A stretch of 64,000 nucleotides of DNA from Aldehydirespirator sp965221605 (lineage in GTDB: Bacteria > Actinomycetota > Acidimicrobiia > Acidimicrobiales > Aldehydirespiratoraceae). Within the stretch, counting starts at the first letter, position 1; the number at the start of each line of letters is the position of its first letter. Shown here one piece after another: positions 26,672 through 35,182 of this stretch. Location: the NCBI GenBank assembly GCA_965221605.1, contig CBDCSK010000016.1, positions 558,001 through 622,000 of the forward strand, read 5' to 3'. The translations under genes and the position numbers were made by a program. The notes beneath the pieces were generated by a model that did no database searches, was not told where the DNA came from, and saw only the letters and a list, made by a program, of their open reading frames with translations.

Positions 26672-28678
26672 GTGGCCGACAGCCCGCCGCCTCCGCCGCC
26701 GCCCCAACATCCGGACCGCAAGCGGGACCAACCTCCGGCTCCGCGGCCCCGCCCGGAGGCCCAGCGGCGCTCCCGCCTGGTCATCTGGTTGATGATCGGC
26801 GCCGTCGTCGCGGTGTTCATGGCCACCACCATGCTGCCCGACGAGTCGGGCGCCGAGATCTCCTACCCCGACTTCCTCGAGCGGGTCACAGAGGGCGGGA
26901 TCGTCCAGGGCACCTACAACAACAACAGCGGCAGCATCAAGGCGACCGCGGTGGACGGCACCGAGTACGTCTCCAACGGGCCGCTGCCGCTTCCCGACGC
27001 CGACACGGCCCTGATCAACCAGCACGTGCCGGAGTTCCGCTACGACACGCCCCAGACCAACTTCTTCCTGTCGATCGTGCCACTCCTGCTGCCGATCGGC
27101 CTTCTCATCCTGTTCTTCTGGTGGATGCAGCGCCGGGCGCAGGGGCAGATGGGGAGCATCATGTCGATCGGGCGGAGCCGGGCCAAGACCTACACGACCG
27201 AGCGGCCCGGAACCACTTTCGACGACGTGGCCGGCTACGACGGGGTCAAGCAGGAGATCACCGAGATAGTCGACTTCCTGAAGATGCCCGAGCGCTTCGC
27301 CGAGATCGGCGCGAGGGTCCCCAAGGGCGTCCTGCTGGTGGGTCCCCCCGGCACGGGCAAGACGCTGATCGCCAAGGCGGTGGCGGGCGAGGCCGGCGTG
27401 CCGTTCCTGTCGGTGACGGGCTCCGACTTCATGGAGATGTTCGTGGGGGTGGGCGCCAGTCGGGTGAGGGACCTGTTCGAGTCGGCCCGCAAGATGGGCA
27501 AGGCCATCATCTTCATCGACGAGGTCGACTCGATCGGCCGCAAGCGGGGCGCGGGACTCGGGGGCGGCCACGACGAGCGGGAGCAGACCCTCAACCAGAT
27601 GCTGTCGGAGATGGACGGGTTCGAAGGTTCCGAGGGCATCGTGATGATGGCGGCCACCAACCGGCCCGACATCCTCGACCCGGCCCTGCTGCGCCCGGGA
27701 CGCTTCGACCGCCAGGTGGTGGTACCCCTGCCGGAACTCTCGGACCGGCAGGCCATCCTCGAGGTGCACGTGAAGGGCAAGCGCACCGCCGACGACCTCG
27801 ACCTCCACGTGGTGGCCCGGGGCACGCCGGGGATGAGCGGCGCCGACCTGGCCAACCTCATCAACGAGGCCGCCCTGTACGCGGTGCGCGACGGTGAGGA
27901 GGAGATCGCAGCCCGCCATGTGGAACTGGCCCGGGACCGGGTGCTCATGGGTCAGAAGCGGGAGTCGCTGGCCCTCTCCGACGACGAGAAGGAGGCCATC
28001 GCCTACCACGAGGCCGGCCACGCGGTGTGCGCCGCGGTCCTGCCCACCGCCGACCCGCTCCACAAGGTCACCATCATTCCCAGCGGGATGGCGCTCGGGG
28101 TCACCATGCAGCTGCCCGAGGAGGACCGCCACATCTACCGCAGCGACTACATCCTCGACCGGCTGGTGGTGATGTTCGGCGGCCGGATCGCCGAGGAGCT
28201 GGTGTTCGGCATCGTCAGCACCGGCGCCGCCGACGACCTGATGCGGGCCACCGCGCTGGCCAAGTCGATGGTGCGCGAGTGGGGCATGTCCGACAAGCTC
28301 GGACCGATGGCCTGGGGCTCCCAGAACCAGGTGTTCCTGGGCGAGGACCTGATGCAGACCCGCGACTACAGCGACGACACCGCCCGGGTGATCGACGAGG
28401 AGATCGAGCGCATCCTGCGCGAGCAGCAGGACCGGTGCCGGTCGACCCTCACCGAGTACCGGCACGGTCTCGACCTGGTGGCCCGAAGGCTGCTGGAGCA
28501 CGAGACCATCAGCGGCGAGGAGGTCGCACGCCTCATCGCGGCATCGCGCGGGAACACGCAGGCGCAGCATGAGCCGGAGGGCCCGGCCGTTGCCGGCTCG
28601 CCGTCGGACCCCGACAGCCCGCCCACCGCGGGCAACGGCTCGGGTGCTCCTACCGGCGTGCCCACGCCCGCAGCTTGA
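26672..28678 (+). CDS. ftsH: ATP-dependent zinc metalloprotease FtsH
   Basis: Membrane-anchored AAA+ protease degrading misfolded membrane and regulatory proteins. It has 668 residues. A proline-rich cytosolic start is followed by TM1 (about 34-54), an extracytoplasmic domain, and TM2 (about 131-153). The AAA domain has Walker A GPPGTGKT (224-231), Walker B IIFIDEVDSIG and the second region of homology NRPDILDPALLRPGRFDR. The zinc site is HEAGH (446-450). The C-terminal tail is Pro/Ser/Gly-rich. It is a single gene with convergent neighbours; the 48-bp gap after it shows only a weak GAGCC/GGCTC dyad. Confidence 0.98.
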   Translation: MADSPPPPPPPQHPDRKRDQPPAPRPRPEAQRRSRLVIWLMIGAVVAVFMATTMLPDESGAEISYPDFLERVTEGGIVQGTYNNNSGSIKATAVDGTEYVSNGPLPLPDADTALINQHVPEFRYDTPQTNFFLSIVPLLLPIGLLILFFWWMQRRAQGQMGSIMSIGRSRAKTYTTERPGTTFDDVAGYDGVKQEITEIVDFLKMPERFAEIGARVPKGVLLVGPPGTGKTLIAKAVAGEAGVPFLSVTGSDFMEMFVGVGASRVRDLFESARKMGKAIIFIDEVDSIGRKRGAGLGGGHDEREQTLNQMLSEMDGFEGSEGIVMMAATNRPDILDPALLRPGRFDRQVVVPLPELSDRQAILEVHVKGKRTADDLDLHVVARGTPGMSGADLANLINEAALYAVRDGEEEIAARHVELARDRVLMGQKRESLALSDDEKEAIAYHEAGHAVCAAVLPTADPLHKVTIIPSGMALGVTMQLPEEDRHIYRSDYILDRLVVMFGGRIAEELVFGIVSTGAADDLMRATALAKSMVREWGMSDKLGPMAWGSQNQVFLGEDLMQTRDYSDDTARVIDEEIERILREQQDRCRSTLTEYRHGLDLVARRLLEHETISGEEVARLIAASRGNTQAQHEPEGPAVAGSPSDPDSPPTAGNGSGAPTGVPTPAA

Positions 28679-28726
28679 TCGCCCGAGCCGGCGCGCTCAA
28701 GAGCCGAGCGAACAGGTGAACTAGGC

Positions 28727-30199
28727 TCAGCGAACATCGGATAGGAGGACCGGTTCGGTGACCGCCGCGCCCAGCGAGGCCGTGCGGGAGGTCAGCCCTA
28801 TGAGCTCGGTGCCGGCCACGACCGGTGCGGAGGACTCCACCCCGACCACGAAGCGGCCTGAGCCCAGCCGGTCCAGCGCAACGCTGGCACGGCGGCGGGG
28901 GCCGACCTCCAGGCGGCGCGCCATGGCCCCGTCCACGCTGAGGGCGACCTGGGCGATCCCCACCGCCGACGGGTTCACGACCACCAGGATCGAGGACTCG
29001 CCGCCCCTCTCGGCAGCCGCGTCGGCGTCGGCCGCTTCGGCGGTCACCAGCCACCGGCGAGCCGCGGCGTCCGAACCTGTCGTCGCGGTGGATCCGGCGA
29101 CCGCCGTGGCCGCCTCGGCGCCGGCTTCGGCCGCGAACGTGACGCTGTGGATCGACGCGGCCACCGGTGCGTCGTCCAGTGAGCGCACCACGACGCTGAA
29201 GGGCCCGATGCCCTCGAGCCGGCCCTGCTGGGAGAGGTCGACCAGCGCCGTCCGTCCGGGCCTGACAGTGATCTCGATCGGGCTGATGTCGGGGCCGGGC
29301 GCCTCGGCCACGATCTCCAAGTCCACCTCGGCTACGTCCGCCGACGGGTTGGCGATGGCCACCACGTCCTGGCGGGCCGCGCCCACCCCCGCCACCGGCA
29401 GGTGCCACTGCGGGGCTGCGGCCGCGACGGCCATGGATGCCCGGGCACCGCGGCCGGCGATCGGACCGTCGGCGAGTTGGATCCAAGAGGCGGCCAGGCG
29501 GCCCGACACGACCTCGACGAAGGCCGCGACCGAGGTCGCGACGGTTATCTCCTCGGTGATGTCGACGGCGACCACCCGCTGGGCCGGCACCACCAGACCG
29601 TCGATCGTGTCACGGCCCACGTCGGCCACCAGCTCGATGTCGGCCACCGCGATGTCGGGGAACGGGTTGAGGAGCATGACGATGAAGCGCTCGCCCTCCA
29701 CCGCCGAGCGGGTCGCGCCGTGTGGCACCAACCAACTGCTGGACGTGCGGGTGAGACAGGCCGACCGGCCCACGTCTCCCTGCTTGGCGGCCAGTATCTG
29801 CTCGACAACGACGTCGGTGCCGTCCACCTCGACCACCGCGCCGACCCACCGGGCGCCGGGAACCTCCTCGGACGGCTTCAGCAGCACCCGGCCGCGGGGC
29901 TCGATCTCGACATCGACGGTCCGGGCCTCGGAGGTGTCGGAGCCGCCGGGCAGGACCGACACGGCTGCGGTGCGCCGCTGATCCGAGCCGCTCGCCAGAC
30001 CGATGGTCAGCTCGGCCTCGCCGTCGGGGCCGCTGCCGCCGGGGCAGAACCATGTGCTCACGGCACCGGCAGGCGCGGCCAGGGTCGAGAGATACCGGAC
30101 CGGGCGATCCGGCGCCGGCCGGTCGGGCAGGTCGACGAGGACACCGGCGGCCAGCAGGCCGGCAATGGCCACCATGGCGAGCACCCTCACCGAGCGCAT
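28727..30199 (-). CDS. DUF5719 family secreted/membrane-anchored protein
   Basis: A 490-residue protein with one N-terminal hydrophobic segment (about 5-24, VRVLAMVAIAGLLAAGVLV) and then a long extracytoplasmic region of repeated beta-type modules such as NPSADVAEVDLEI and NPSAVGIAQVALSV. The start ATG at 30199 overlaps the stop of the giant GT2 gene (TGATG), so they are translated together. In other actinobacteria a DUF5719 protein also follows this GT2 gene. That supports a joint role in exporting or assembling a glycan; its biochemical function is unknown. Confidence 0.8.
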   Translation of the reverse strand: MRSVRVLAMVAIAGLLAAGVLVDLPDRPAPDRPVRYLSTLAAPAGAVSTWFCPGGSGPDGEAELTIGLASGSDQRRTAAVSVLPGGSDTSEARTVDVEIEPRGRVLLKPSEEVPGARWVGAVVEVDGTDVVVEQILAAKQGDVGRSACLTRTSSSWLVPHGATRSAVEGERFIVMLLNPFPDIAVADIELVADVGRDTIDGLVVPAQRVVAVDITEEITVATSVAAFVEVVSGRLAASWIQLADGPIAGRGARASMAVAAAAPQWHLPVAGVGAARQDVVAIANPSADVAEVDLEIVAEAPGPDISPIEITVRPGRTALVDLSQQGRLEGIGPFSVVVRSLDDAPVAASIHSVTFAAEAGAEAATAVAGSTATTGSDAAARRWLVTAEAADADAAAERGGESSILVVVNPSAVGIAQVALSVDGAMARRLEVGPRRRASVALDRLGSGRFVVGVESSAPVVAGTELIGLTSRTASLGAAVTEPVLLSDVR

Positions 30200-33100
30200 C
30201 AGCGGCGGTCCATCCGGCGCCGGAGCCAGGCCAGCAGCAGCACGAAGGGCGCGGCCGCGCCCAGAAGCTGACCGGCGCGGCGCCACCAAGGCGACGAGTA
30301 GGACAGCTCGGCCTCGCCCCCGTCGGCGGGAAGGTAGGCCCTGGCCCAGGCCAGGGCCTCGCGCCTGGCGGCCGTCTCACCGTCGACCGTCAGCTCCCAG
30401 CCAGGACGGGGCGTGTGCCCCACCAGGACCTCGGCGCCGTCGGGGATCTCCGCCGACCACGGCGGGCCGGTTCCGGAGAACACCGGAACGCCCGGGGTGA
30501 TCGGCCGGGCCTCGAGTGCGGCGATCTCGTCCACGCCCTCGTCGAACCCCGGTGCGTGCACCGCCCGCATCGGCGTCCAGGAGGTGTTGACGAACATGTC
30601 CACCGCGCTGTTGGTTCCCTCGACCAGCTCCAGGTCGAGCTGGTTGCGGATCGCGGCTGCGAGTCCGGCCGGCACCGGCCGGGCCTGATCCTCCCCGACG
30701 AAGGGTGCGGGCGCGAGTCTGTGCAGCAGCACCACATACCGCACGCCCATGCCGGCCAGCACCCTCCCGGCCCGGGTGGTCCGGCCCGCGTCGATGTCAC
30801 CGATGGCGGTCTCGATGAGGTCGGCGCGGCCGGCGTCGACCGGCAGGGCACGGTCAGCGATCGTGACCGAGTCTCCGGCGGTCACCGCCCAGGCAAGCCC
30901 GGGTTCCAGGCTGTGACCCTCGACCGAGAGGAACTCGGGCGCACCGACCCACAGCACCCGGTAGGCCCCGACGAGGGTCGGGGGCTCGAAGCGAAGCGCG
31001 GCGTGGTGGTCGCGTTCCACCAGGCCCCAACCGCCGGTCTCGAGCACGCTGACCCTGCCGAAGGCCAGCACCAGCGATGCCGCCACCATGATCGGAACCA
31101 GGGCCTGGCGCCAGCCGAAGTGACTGAAGCGCAGGTCGTGCTCGATGGACAGCACGGCCATGCCGCACAGCGCGGCCACCGCCACCGCGGCAGGGGCCAG
31201 CAGCAGCTGCAGGTCGGGGAGCCCGAAGGGGAGCATCCCTCGCTGCGCGGCCAGGGCCAGCGCCCACGCCGCCAGGGCCACCAGCCACAGGCGAACGGCC
31301 TGCTCGAGGCGCCATCCCCTTCCCAGCAGCAGCGGCACGATCATCGGCACTGCGAACAGCCATGTCAGGGCACCGGGGTCGTCGGGCCCGACCGCGAACC
31401 GCAGCATCTCGGCGAAGGAGACCGTGCCCGCGGAGCCGTCGCGCCCGTCGGCGATCGGCGCCCACGACGGGCCGGTGGCCAGCACGTCCACGACGGTCGG
31501 CAGGGCCACGAAGGCCATGATCGGCACCGCGAGCACGGTGGCGGTCAGCAGACCCCCGACGGCGCCGGGCCGGGCCGCGAGCAGGCTCCCGAGCACCAGC
31601 CCGGCCGCGATCAGCCCGACCAGACCCACCGCGGCCGGCACGACCAGCGCGGCGAGGCCCGCGACTGCGCCCAGTGTGACCGCGGCCGGCACCAGGCCGT
31701 CGAGCCGCCCGGGGCTGGACCGGAACGGGGCGGTGCGCGAGGCCCGCAGCAGTTCCCGGAGCATCCACGGCGCGACGGCGTAGCCGACCAGGCCGGGAAT
31801 GGACCCGCTTGCGACCGACGAGGAAGCCAGGGGGACGAGCAGGTAGGCGACGAGCGTGCTTGCCTGGGCCCGTCGGGAGCCGGACGCGGCCAGGAGCTGG
31901 TAAGCCCCCAGCAGGCCCACCAGGATGGGCAGAACCACCGAGAGCGTGCGGAGCAGGCCCACGCTGCCGGCCAGCAGCCAGCCGCCGGCGCCGAGGAAGA
32001 ACAGGATGCCCAGGTTGGAGGTCGGCGCGCCCGCGTTCCGGTCGCTCCACCCGTTCCACCACGTTCTGATCAGGTCGTTGGCCGTCTCCGGAAACTGTGC
32101 GAAGTCACCGACCGCGGGCACACCGTCGGACAGGAGGCGGCGCGACCCGAACAGCACGACGATGACCACCACCGCCCAGGTGACGAAGGCGAGGCGGGTC
32201 GTGCCGGTTTTCAGTCCTCCCAGGACGCCACGGCCCGCGACGCTCAGCAGGCCCTGCGACTCGCCTCCGAACTGCCGCCTCAGGAAGGAGACCAGCCGAA
32301 CGCTGCCGAGGTACTGCAGGGCGGTGACGTCGGCCTGTCGCACCTTCCGGACCTGGGCGTTGGCCCGCCGGCGCTCGAGAACCACGTCGAGCCGGGAGAT
32401 GTTCCACACCCACGCCGATATTGCGTCGCGGGCCCGGCCGAAGCGAGCCGTGAACAGTCCCAGCACGACCTCGGAGACCGCCATCAGCACCGCCAGCGGC
32501 ACGAACACCGTGAGCGAGATGCGACCGTGGTTGACCAGCATGGCCCGTAGCGCGTGGCGGGACTGGGTGAGCCTCACGTCGTCGATGCCGGTGCGGGAGG
32601 CGAGCCCGCCCCGGTGGCGGGCCACCGCCCCACCGACGAACATCACACGGGCCCCTGCCATCTGGGCCCGCCAGCAGAAGTCGACATCCTCGCCACGGAA
32701 GGTCATGCCCGCGTCGAAGCCGCCGAGCCGGACGAACAGGTCCCTGCGGATGAGCAGCACTGCCGACGGGACGGCGAAGGAGTCGCGCACCCCGTCGTGC
32801 TGCTCCTGGTCGAGTTCGTCGGCGCCGGCCCTGTCGGCGGGAACGCCGAAGCGGTCGACGTCGTAGCCCGCGTGCCGGATGATCTCGGGGCGATCCCATT
32901 CCACGATCTTTGGCCCGACGACTCCGGCGCTGCTCCGCAGCGCCTCGGCCACGAGGACGCTCACCGCGTCCGAGGCAAGGGCCACGTCGTCGTGGCACAC
33001 CAGCAGGAAGTCGGCAGAGAGCTCGGCCGCGACCACCGCGTTGGCCGCCTCCGAGAAGCCGGAGGCGCCGGCTGCGTCAATCACCTCGGCGCCTTCGATG

Positions 33101-33315
33101 ACCGCGGCCACCCGAGGACCGAGGCCCGACCCAGCCGCGTCCACGACGGCGACACTCAAGGACTCGTAGTCCTGGAGGGCAAGCGACTCCAGGGTCTCGT
33201 CGAACCACTCGCCCGGGCGGTGGGCGACCACCACGGCCAGCACTGTCGGATGCTGCGGAGCGGTGCTGGACGCGCCCGGAGCGGGCGCCGGGCTGTCGGC
33301 GGGAGGTGCGATCAA
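30199..33315 (-). CDS. Giant glycosyltransferase family 2 membrane protein
   Basis: A 1038-residue fusion-type protein. The N-terminal GT2 domain (about 20-300) has VLAVVVAHRPGEWFDETLESL, the metal motif in LVCHDDVAL and GGFDAGMTFRGEDVDFCWRAQ. A membrane segment pair follows (about 270-300), and then a GT-C-like block of about 12 hydrophobic helices (about 365-760). A final extracytoplasmic domain and last helix precede a basic RRRMDRR end. It is a conserved actinobacterial cell-surface glycan gene near cofD, and probably transfers a sugar across or at the membrane. It is coupled to the DUF5719 gene downstream. Confidence 0.87.
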   Translation of the reverse strand: MIAPPADSPAPAPGASSTAPQHPTVLAVVVAHRPGEWFDETLESLALQDYESLSVAVVDAAGSGLGPRVAAVIEGAEVIDAAGASGFSEAANAVVAAELSADFLLVCHDDVALASDAVSVLVAEALRSSAGVVGPKIVEWDRPEIIRHAGYDVDRFGVPADRAGADELDQEQHDGVRDSFAVPSAVLLIRRDLFVRLGGFDAGMTFRGEDVDFCWRAQMAGARVMFVGGAVARHRGGLASRTGIDDVRLTQSRHALRAMLVNHGRISLTVFVPLAVLMAVSEVVLGLFTARFGRARDAISAWVWNISRLDVVLERRRANAQVRKVRQADVTALQYLGSVRLVSFLRRQFGGESQGLLSVAGRGVLGGLKTGTTRLAFVTWAVVVIVVLFGSRRLLSDGVPAVGDFAQFPETANDLIRTWWNGWSDRNAGAPTSNLGILFFLGAGGWLLAGSVGLLRTLSVVLPILVGLLGAYQLLAASGSRRAQASTLVAYLLVPLASSSVASGSIPGLVGYAVAPWMLRELLRASRTAPFRSSPGRLDGLVPAAVTLGAVAGLAALVVPAAVGLVGLIAAGLVLGSLLAARPGAVGGLLTATVLAVPIMAFVALPTVVDVLATGPSWAPIADGRDGSAGTVSFAEMLRFAVGPDDPGALTWLFAVPMIVPLLLGRGWRLEQAVRLWLVALAAWALALAAQRGMLPFGLPDLQLLLAPAAVAVAALCGMAVLSIEHDLRFSHFGWRQALVPIMVAASLVLAFGRVSVLETGGWGLVERDHHAALRFEPPTLVGAYRVLWVGAPEFLSVEGHSLEPGLAWAVTAGDSVTIADRALPVDAGRADLIETAIGDIDAGRTTRAGRVLAGMGVRYVVLLHRLAPAPFVGEDQARPVPAGLAAAIRNQLDLELVEGTNSAVDMFVNTSWTPMRAVHAPGFDEGVDEIAALEARPITPGVPVFSGTGPPWSAEIPDGAEVLVGHTPRPGWELTVDGETAARREALAWARAYLPADGGEAELSYSSPWWRRAGQLLGAAAPFVLLLAWLRRRMDRR

Positions 33316-33355
33316 CCGAGGCTAATCGGCGCCCCGGTCAGGCCGGTGGCGGGGG

Positions 33356-34027
33356 TCAGGAACGCGGCGTGTGCGCGCCGGCCCACGCCTCGAGCAGCTC
33401 CGAGGCCGTGGCGACGGTGGCGACCATGGCCAGGGTGTTGTCGATGACCGACTCGGCGTAGGCGGCGGGCACTCCGGCCACCGCGTCGCGCACGAGCACC
33501 ACCTGGTAGCCGAGATCGACGGCGCTGAGGCACAGGCCCACGATGCCGACGTTCACCGAGACGCCCGTGGCGACGACGGTCGTGACGCCGAGATTCCGCA
33601 GGGTCTGGTCGAGCGGGGTGGAGGTGAACGGCGTGAGCCCGTGCCACCGGGCCACGACCAGGTCCCGGGGATCCTCCCCCAGCTCGGGCACGAGCCGGGA
33701 GCCCTCGGTGCCGGACTCAGTTGGTGCGGCCCCCTCACGGCGCAGCCGGTCGGCGAGGCCCAGGATCCGGCAGTTGACCGAGCCGCCGGCGCCGTCGGGC
33801 CGGGTCTCCATCGTGCAGTGGACCACCCGGGCGCCCACGGCCCGAGCCGCCTCGCACACCGAAGCCGCGGCCCGGATCGCGCCCGAGGCTGCGACCTCCT
33901 CGGCCAGCGCCGGCATCATCGGTTCGGGTCCTACCACGCCTCGCTGCAACTCCATGGTGAGCACCGCGGTGGAGCCGGGATCCACCAGGGATGCCAGCCG
34001 CCCGCCGCGGCCCGAGGACGCCGCCAT
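33356..34027 (-). CDS. Isochorismatase-fold protein with altered catalytic triad
   Basis: A 223-residue cysteine-hydrolase-family protein recognised by AVLTMELQRGVVG, VVHCTMETRP, TPFTSTPLDQTLRNLGVTT and GLCLSAVDLGYQVVLVRDAVAG. The usual Asp-Lys-Cys triad is not intact: the Asp position is Glu (TMELQ), the Lys position is Arg or His (VVARWHG), and the Cys position is Gly (SVNVGIV). It may hydrolyse by another route or only bind a ligand. ATG at 34027 is chosen because upstream in-frame residues lack similarity. Leftward, 40 bp before the giant GT2 gene. Confidence 0.75.
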   Translation of the reverse strand: MAASSGRGGRLASLVDPGSTAVLTMELQRGVVGPEPMMPALAEEVAASGAIRAAASVCEAARAVGARVVHCTMETRPDGAGGSVNCRILGLADRLRREGAAPTESGTEGSRLVPELGEDPRDLVVARWHGLTPFTSTPLDQTLRNLGVTTVVATGVSVNVGIVGLCLSAVDLGYQVVLVRDAVAGVPAAYAESVIDNTLAMVATVATASELLEAWAGAHTPRS

Positions 34028-34095
34028 GCGACAAGTGTGGCAGGCGCCCCACCATGCCGCTGGCAACAGCCCCCAACCTCGCGCCGCCCGGTCAC

Positions 34096-34166
34096 GGGAC
34101 AATCGGGGTCCGCAGCACCTAGTCTGCGCCCTCATGCGCTGTCCGGGCTCCCTGCGGTAGGGGCGC
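34096..34166 (+). promoter_or_regulatory. Promoter and 8-codon upstream ORF before rmd
   Basis: GGGACA (34096-34101) and TAGTCT (34120-34125), 18 bp apart, form a plausible promoter. An ATG at 34134 lies about 8 nt after the -10, so it could be a leaderless start; it opens MRCPGSLR and stops at TAG (34158-34160), 6 nt before the rmd GTG. The rest of the gap back to 34028 shows no gene. Confidence 0.4.
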
Positions 34167-35087
34167 GTGCGGGCTCTCGTCACCGGCGCCAGCGGCTTCG
34201 TGGGCTGCCATCTGGTTGCGCATCTCGCGGCCTGCGGCGACGAGGTGACCACCAGCGAGGCCGAGATCACGGACCCGGAGGCGCTGGAGGCCGACTTCAA
34301 GGGCTGCAGGCCGGACGCGGTGTACCACCTGGCCGCGCAGGCCGATGTCAAGGCGAGCTTCACCGCGACCGCGGCCACGCTGCGGGTGAACGTGGAGGGG
34401 ACCTTCAACGTCCTCGACGCCGCCTACCGGGCCGGCGCGGGCCGGGTGGTGATGGTGAGCAGCGCCGACGTCTACGGGAGGCTCGAGCCGGCCGAGCTTC
34501 CCGTCGACGAGACCGCCCCGATGCTCCCGGTCACTCCCTACGGGGCGAGCAAGGCGGCCGCGGAGATGGTCTGCCTGCAGGCCGGAGCGGGGCGCGGCCT
34601 CGACGTGGTCCGCGCCCGGGCCTTCAACCACCTCGGACCGGGCCAGAGCGACCGCTTCGTGGCTGCCGCGCTGGCGGCCCGCATCGCACGGAACGAACGC
34701 ACCGGCACCGGAGTCGTGCCGGTGGGGAACCTGCAGGCCCGGCGCGACTTCACGGATGTGCGCGACGTCGTGCGGGCCTACCGGCTGCTGGCCGAGCACG
34801 GGGCCTGCGGGGAGGCCTACAACGTGTGCAGCGGAGCCTCGCTCAGTGTCGGTGAGCTGGCCGAGGCCCTCGTGGCGCGGGCTACCCGTCCCATGCGGCT
34901 GCTCACCGACGACGAACTCCTCCGACCCGTCGACGTGGCCGAGGTCAGGGGCGAACCCTCCAAGCTGCAAGCCGCCACCGGCTGGCGCCCCGAGGTGAAG
35001 CTGGCACGGACGCTCGACGACCTGCTCGACTACTGGCGGCGCGTGACTGCAGGGTCGGAACTGCCGCCGCTGGGCGATAGCCAGTAA
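34167..35087 (+). CDS. rmd: GDP-4-keto-6-deoxy-D-mannose reductase-type epimerase
   Basis: Extended SDR of 306 residues. TGASGFVGCHL cofactor loop, HLAAQADVKASF, the catalytic serine in MVSSADVYG and YGASK (Tyr-Lys) are present, with the sugar-nucleotide-binding RARAFNHLGPGQ typical of Rmd. Together with gmd directly downstream it would reduce GDP-4-keto-6-deoxymannose to GDP-D-rhamnose. A 6-deoxytalose product cannot be excluded. The start GTG is preceded by TAGGGGC. It is first in rmd-gmd-cofD-cofE. Confidence 0.85.
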   Translation: MRALVTGASGFVGCHLVAHLAACGDEVTTSEAEITDPEALEADFKGCRPDAVYHLAAQADVKASFTATAATLRVNVEGTFNVLDAAYRAGAGRVVMVSSADVYGRLEPAELPVDETAPMLPVTPYGASKAAAEMVCLQAGAGRGLDVVRARAFNHLGPGQSDRFVAAALAARIARNERTGTGVVPVGNLQARRDFTDVRDVVRAYRLLAEHGACGEAYNVCSGASLSVGELAEALVARATRPMRLLTDDELLRPVDVAEVRGEPSKLQAATGWRPEVKLARTLDDLLDYWRRVTAGSELPPLGDSQ

Positions 35088-35182
35088 CCCATGGCGAGGC
35101 GCGCCTTGATCACCGGCATAACCGGCCAGGACCAGTAGAGCATGGCTAGGCGCGCCCTGATCACCGGCATAACCGGCCAGGA
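35081..35182 (+). repeat. 51-bp tandem duplication across the rmd/gmd junction
   Basis: Copy 1 (35081-35131) starts in the last codons of rmd and carries the first 41 nt of a gmd-like start. Copy 2 (35132-35182) carries the real one. They match at 46 of 51 positions. Within the coding part the only two differences are synonymous (GCG/GCT and TTG/CTG). Confidence 0.9.
35091..35138 (+). other. 15-residue decoy ORF created by the duplication
   Basis: ATG at 35091 opens MARRALITGITGQDQ and ends at TAG (35136-35138), 3 nt before the gmd ATG and in the same frame. The first 14 residues equal those of Gmd. Whether it is translated is unknown. If it is, ribosomes terminating there could re-initiate at gmd. 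Confidence 0.5.

Noticed and set aside
28679..28726. Terminator after ftsH
   Set aside because: Only a 5-bp GAGCC/GGCTC dyad with a long loop was found, too weak to call.
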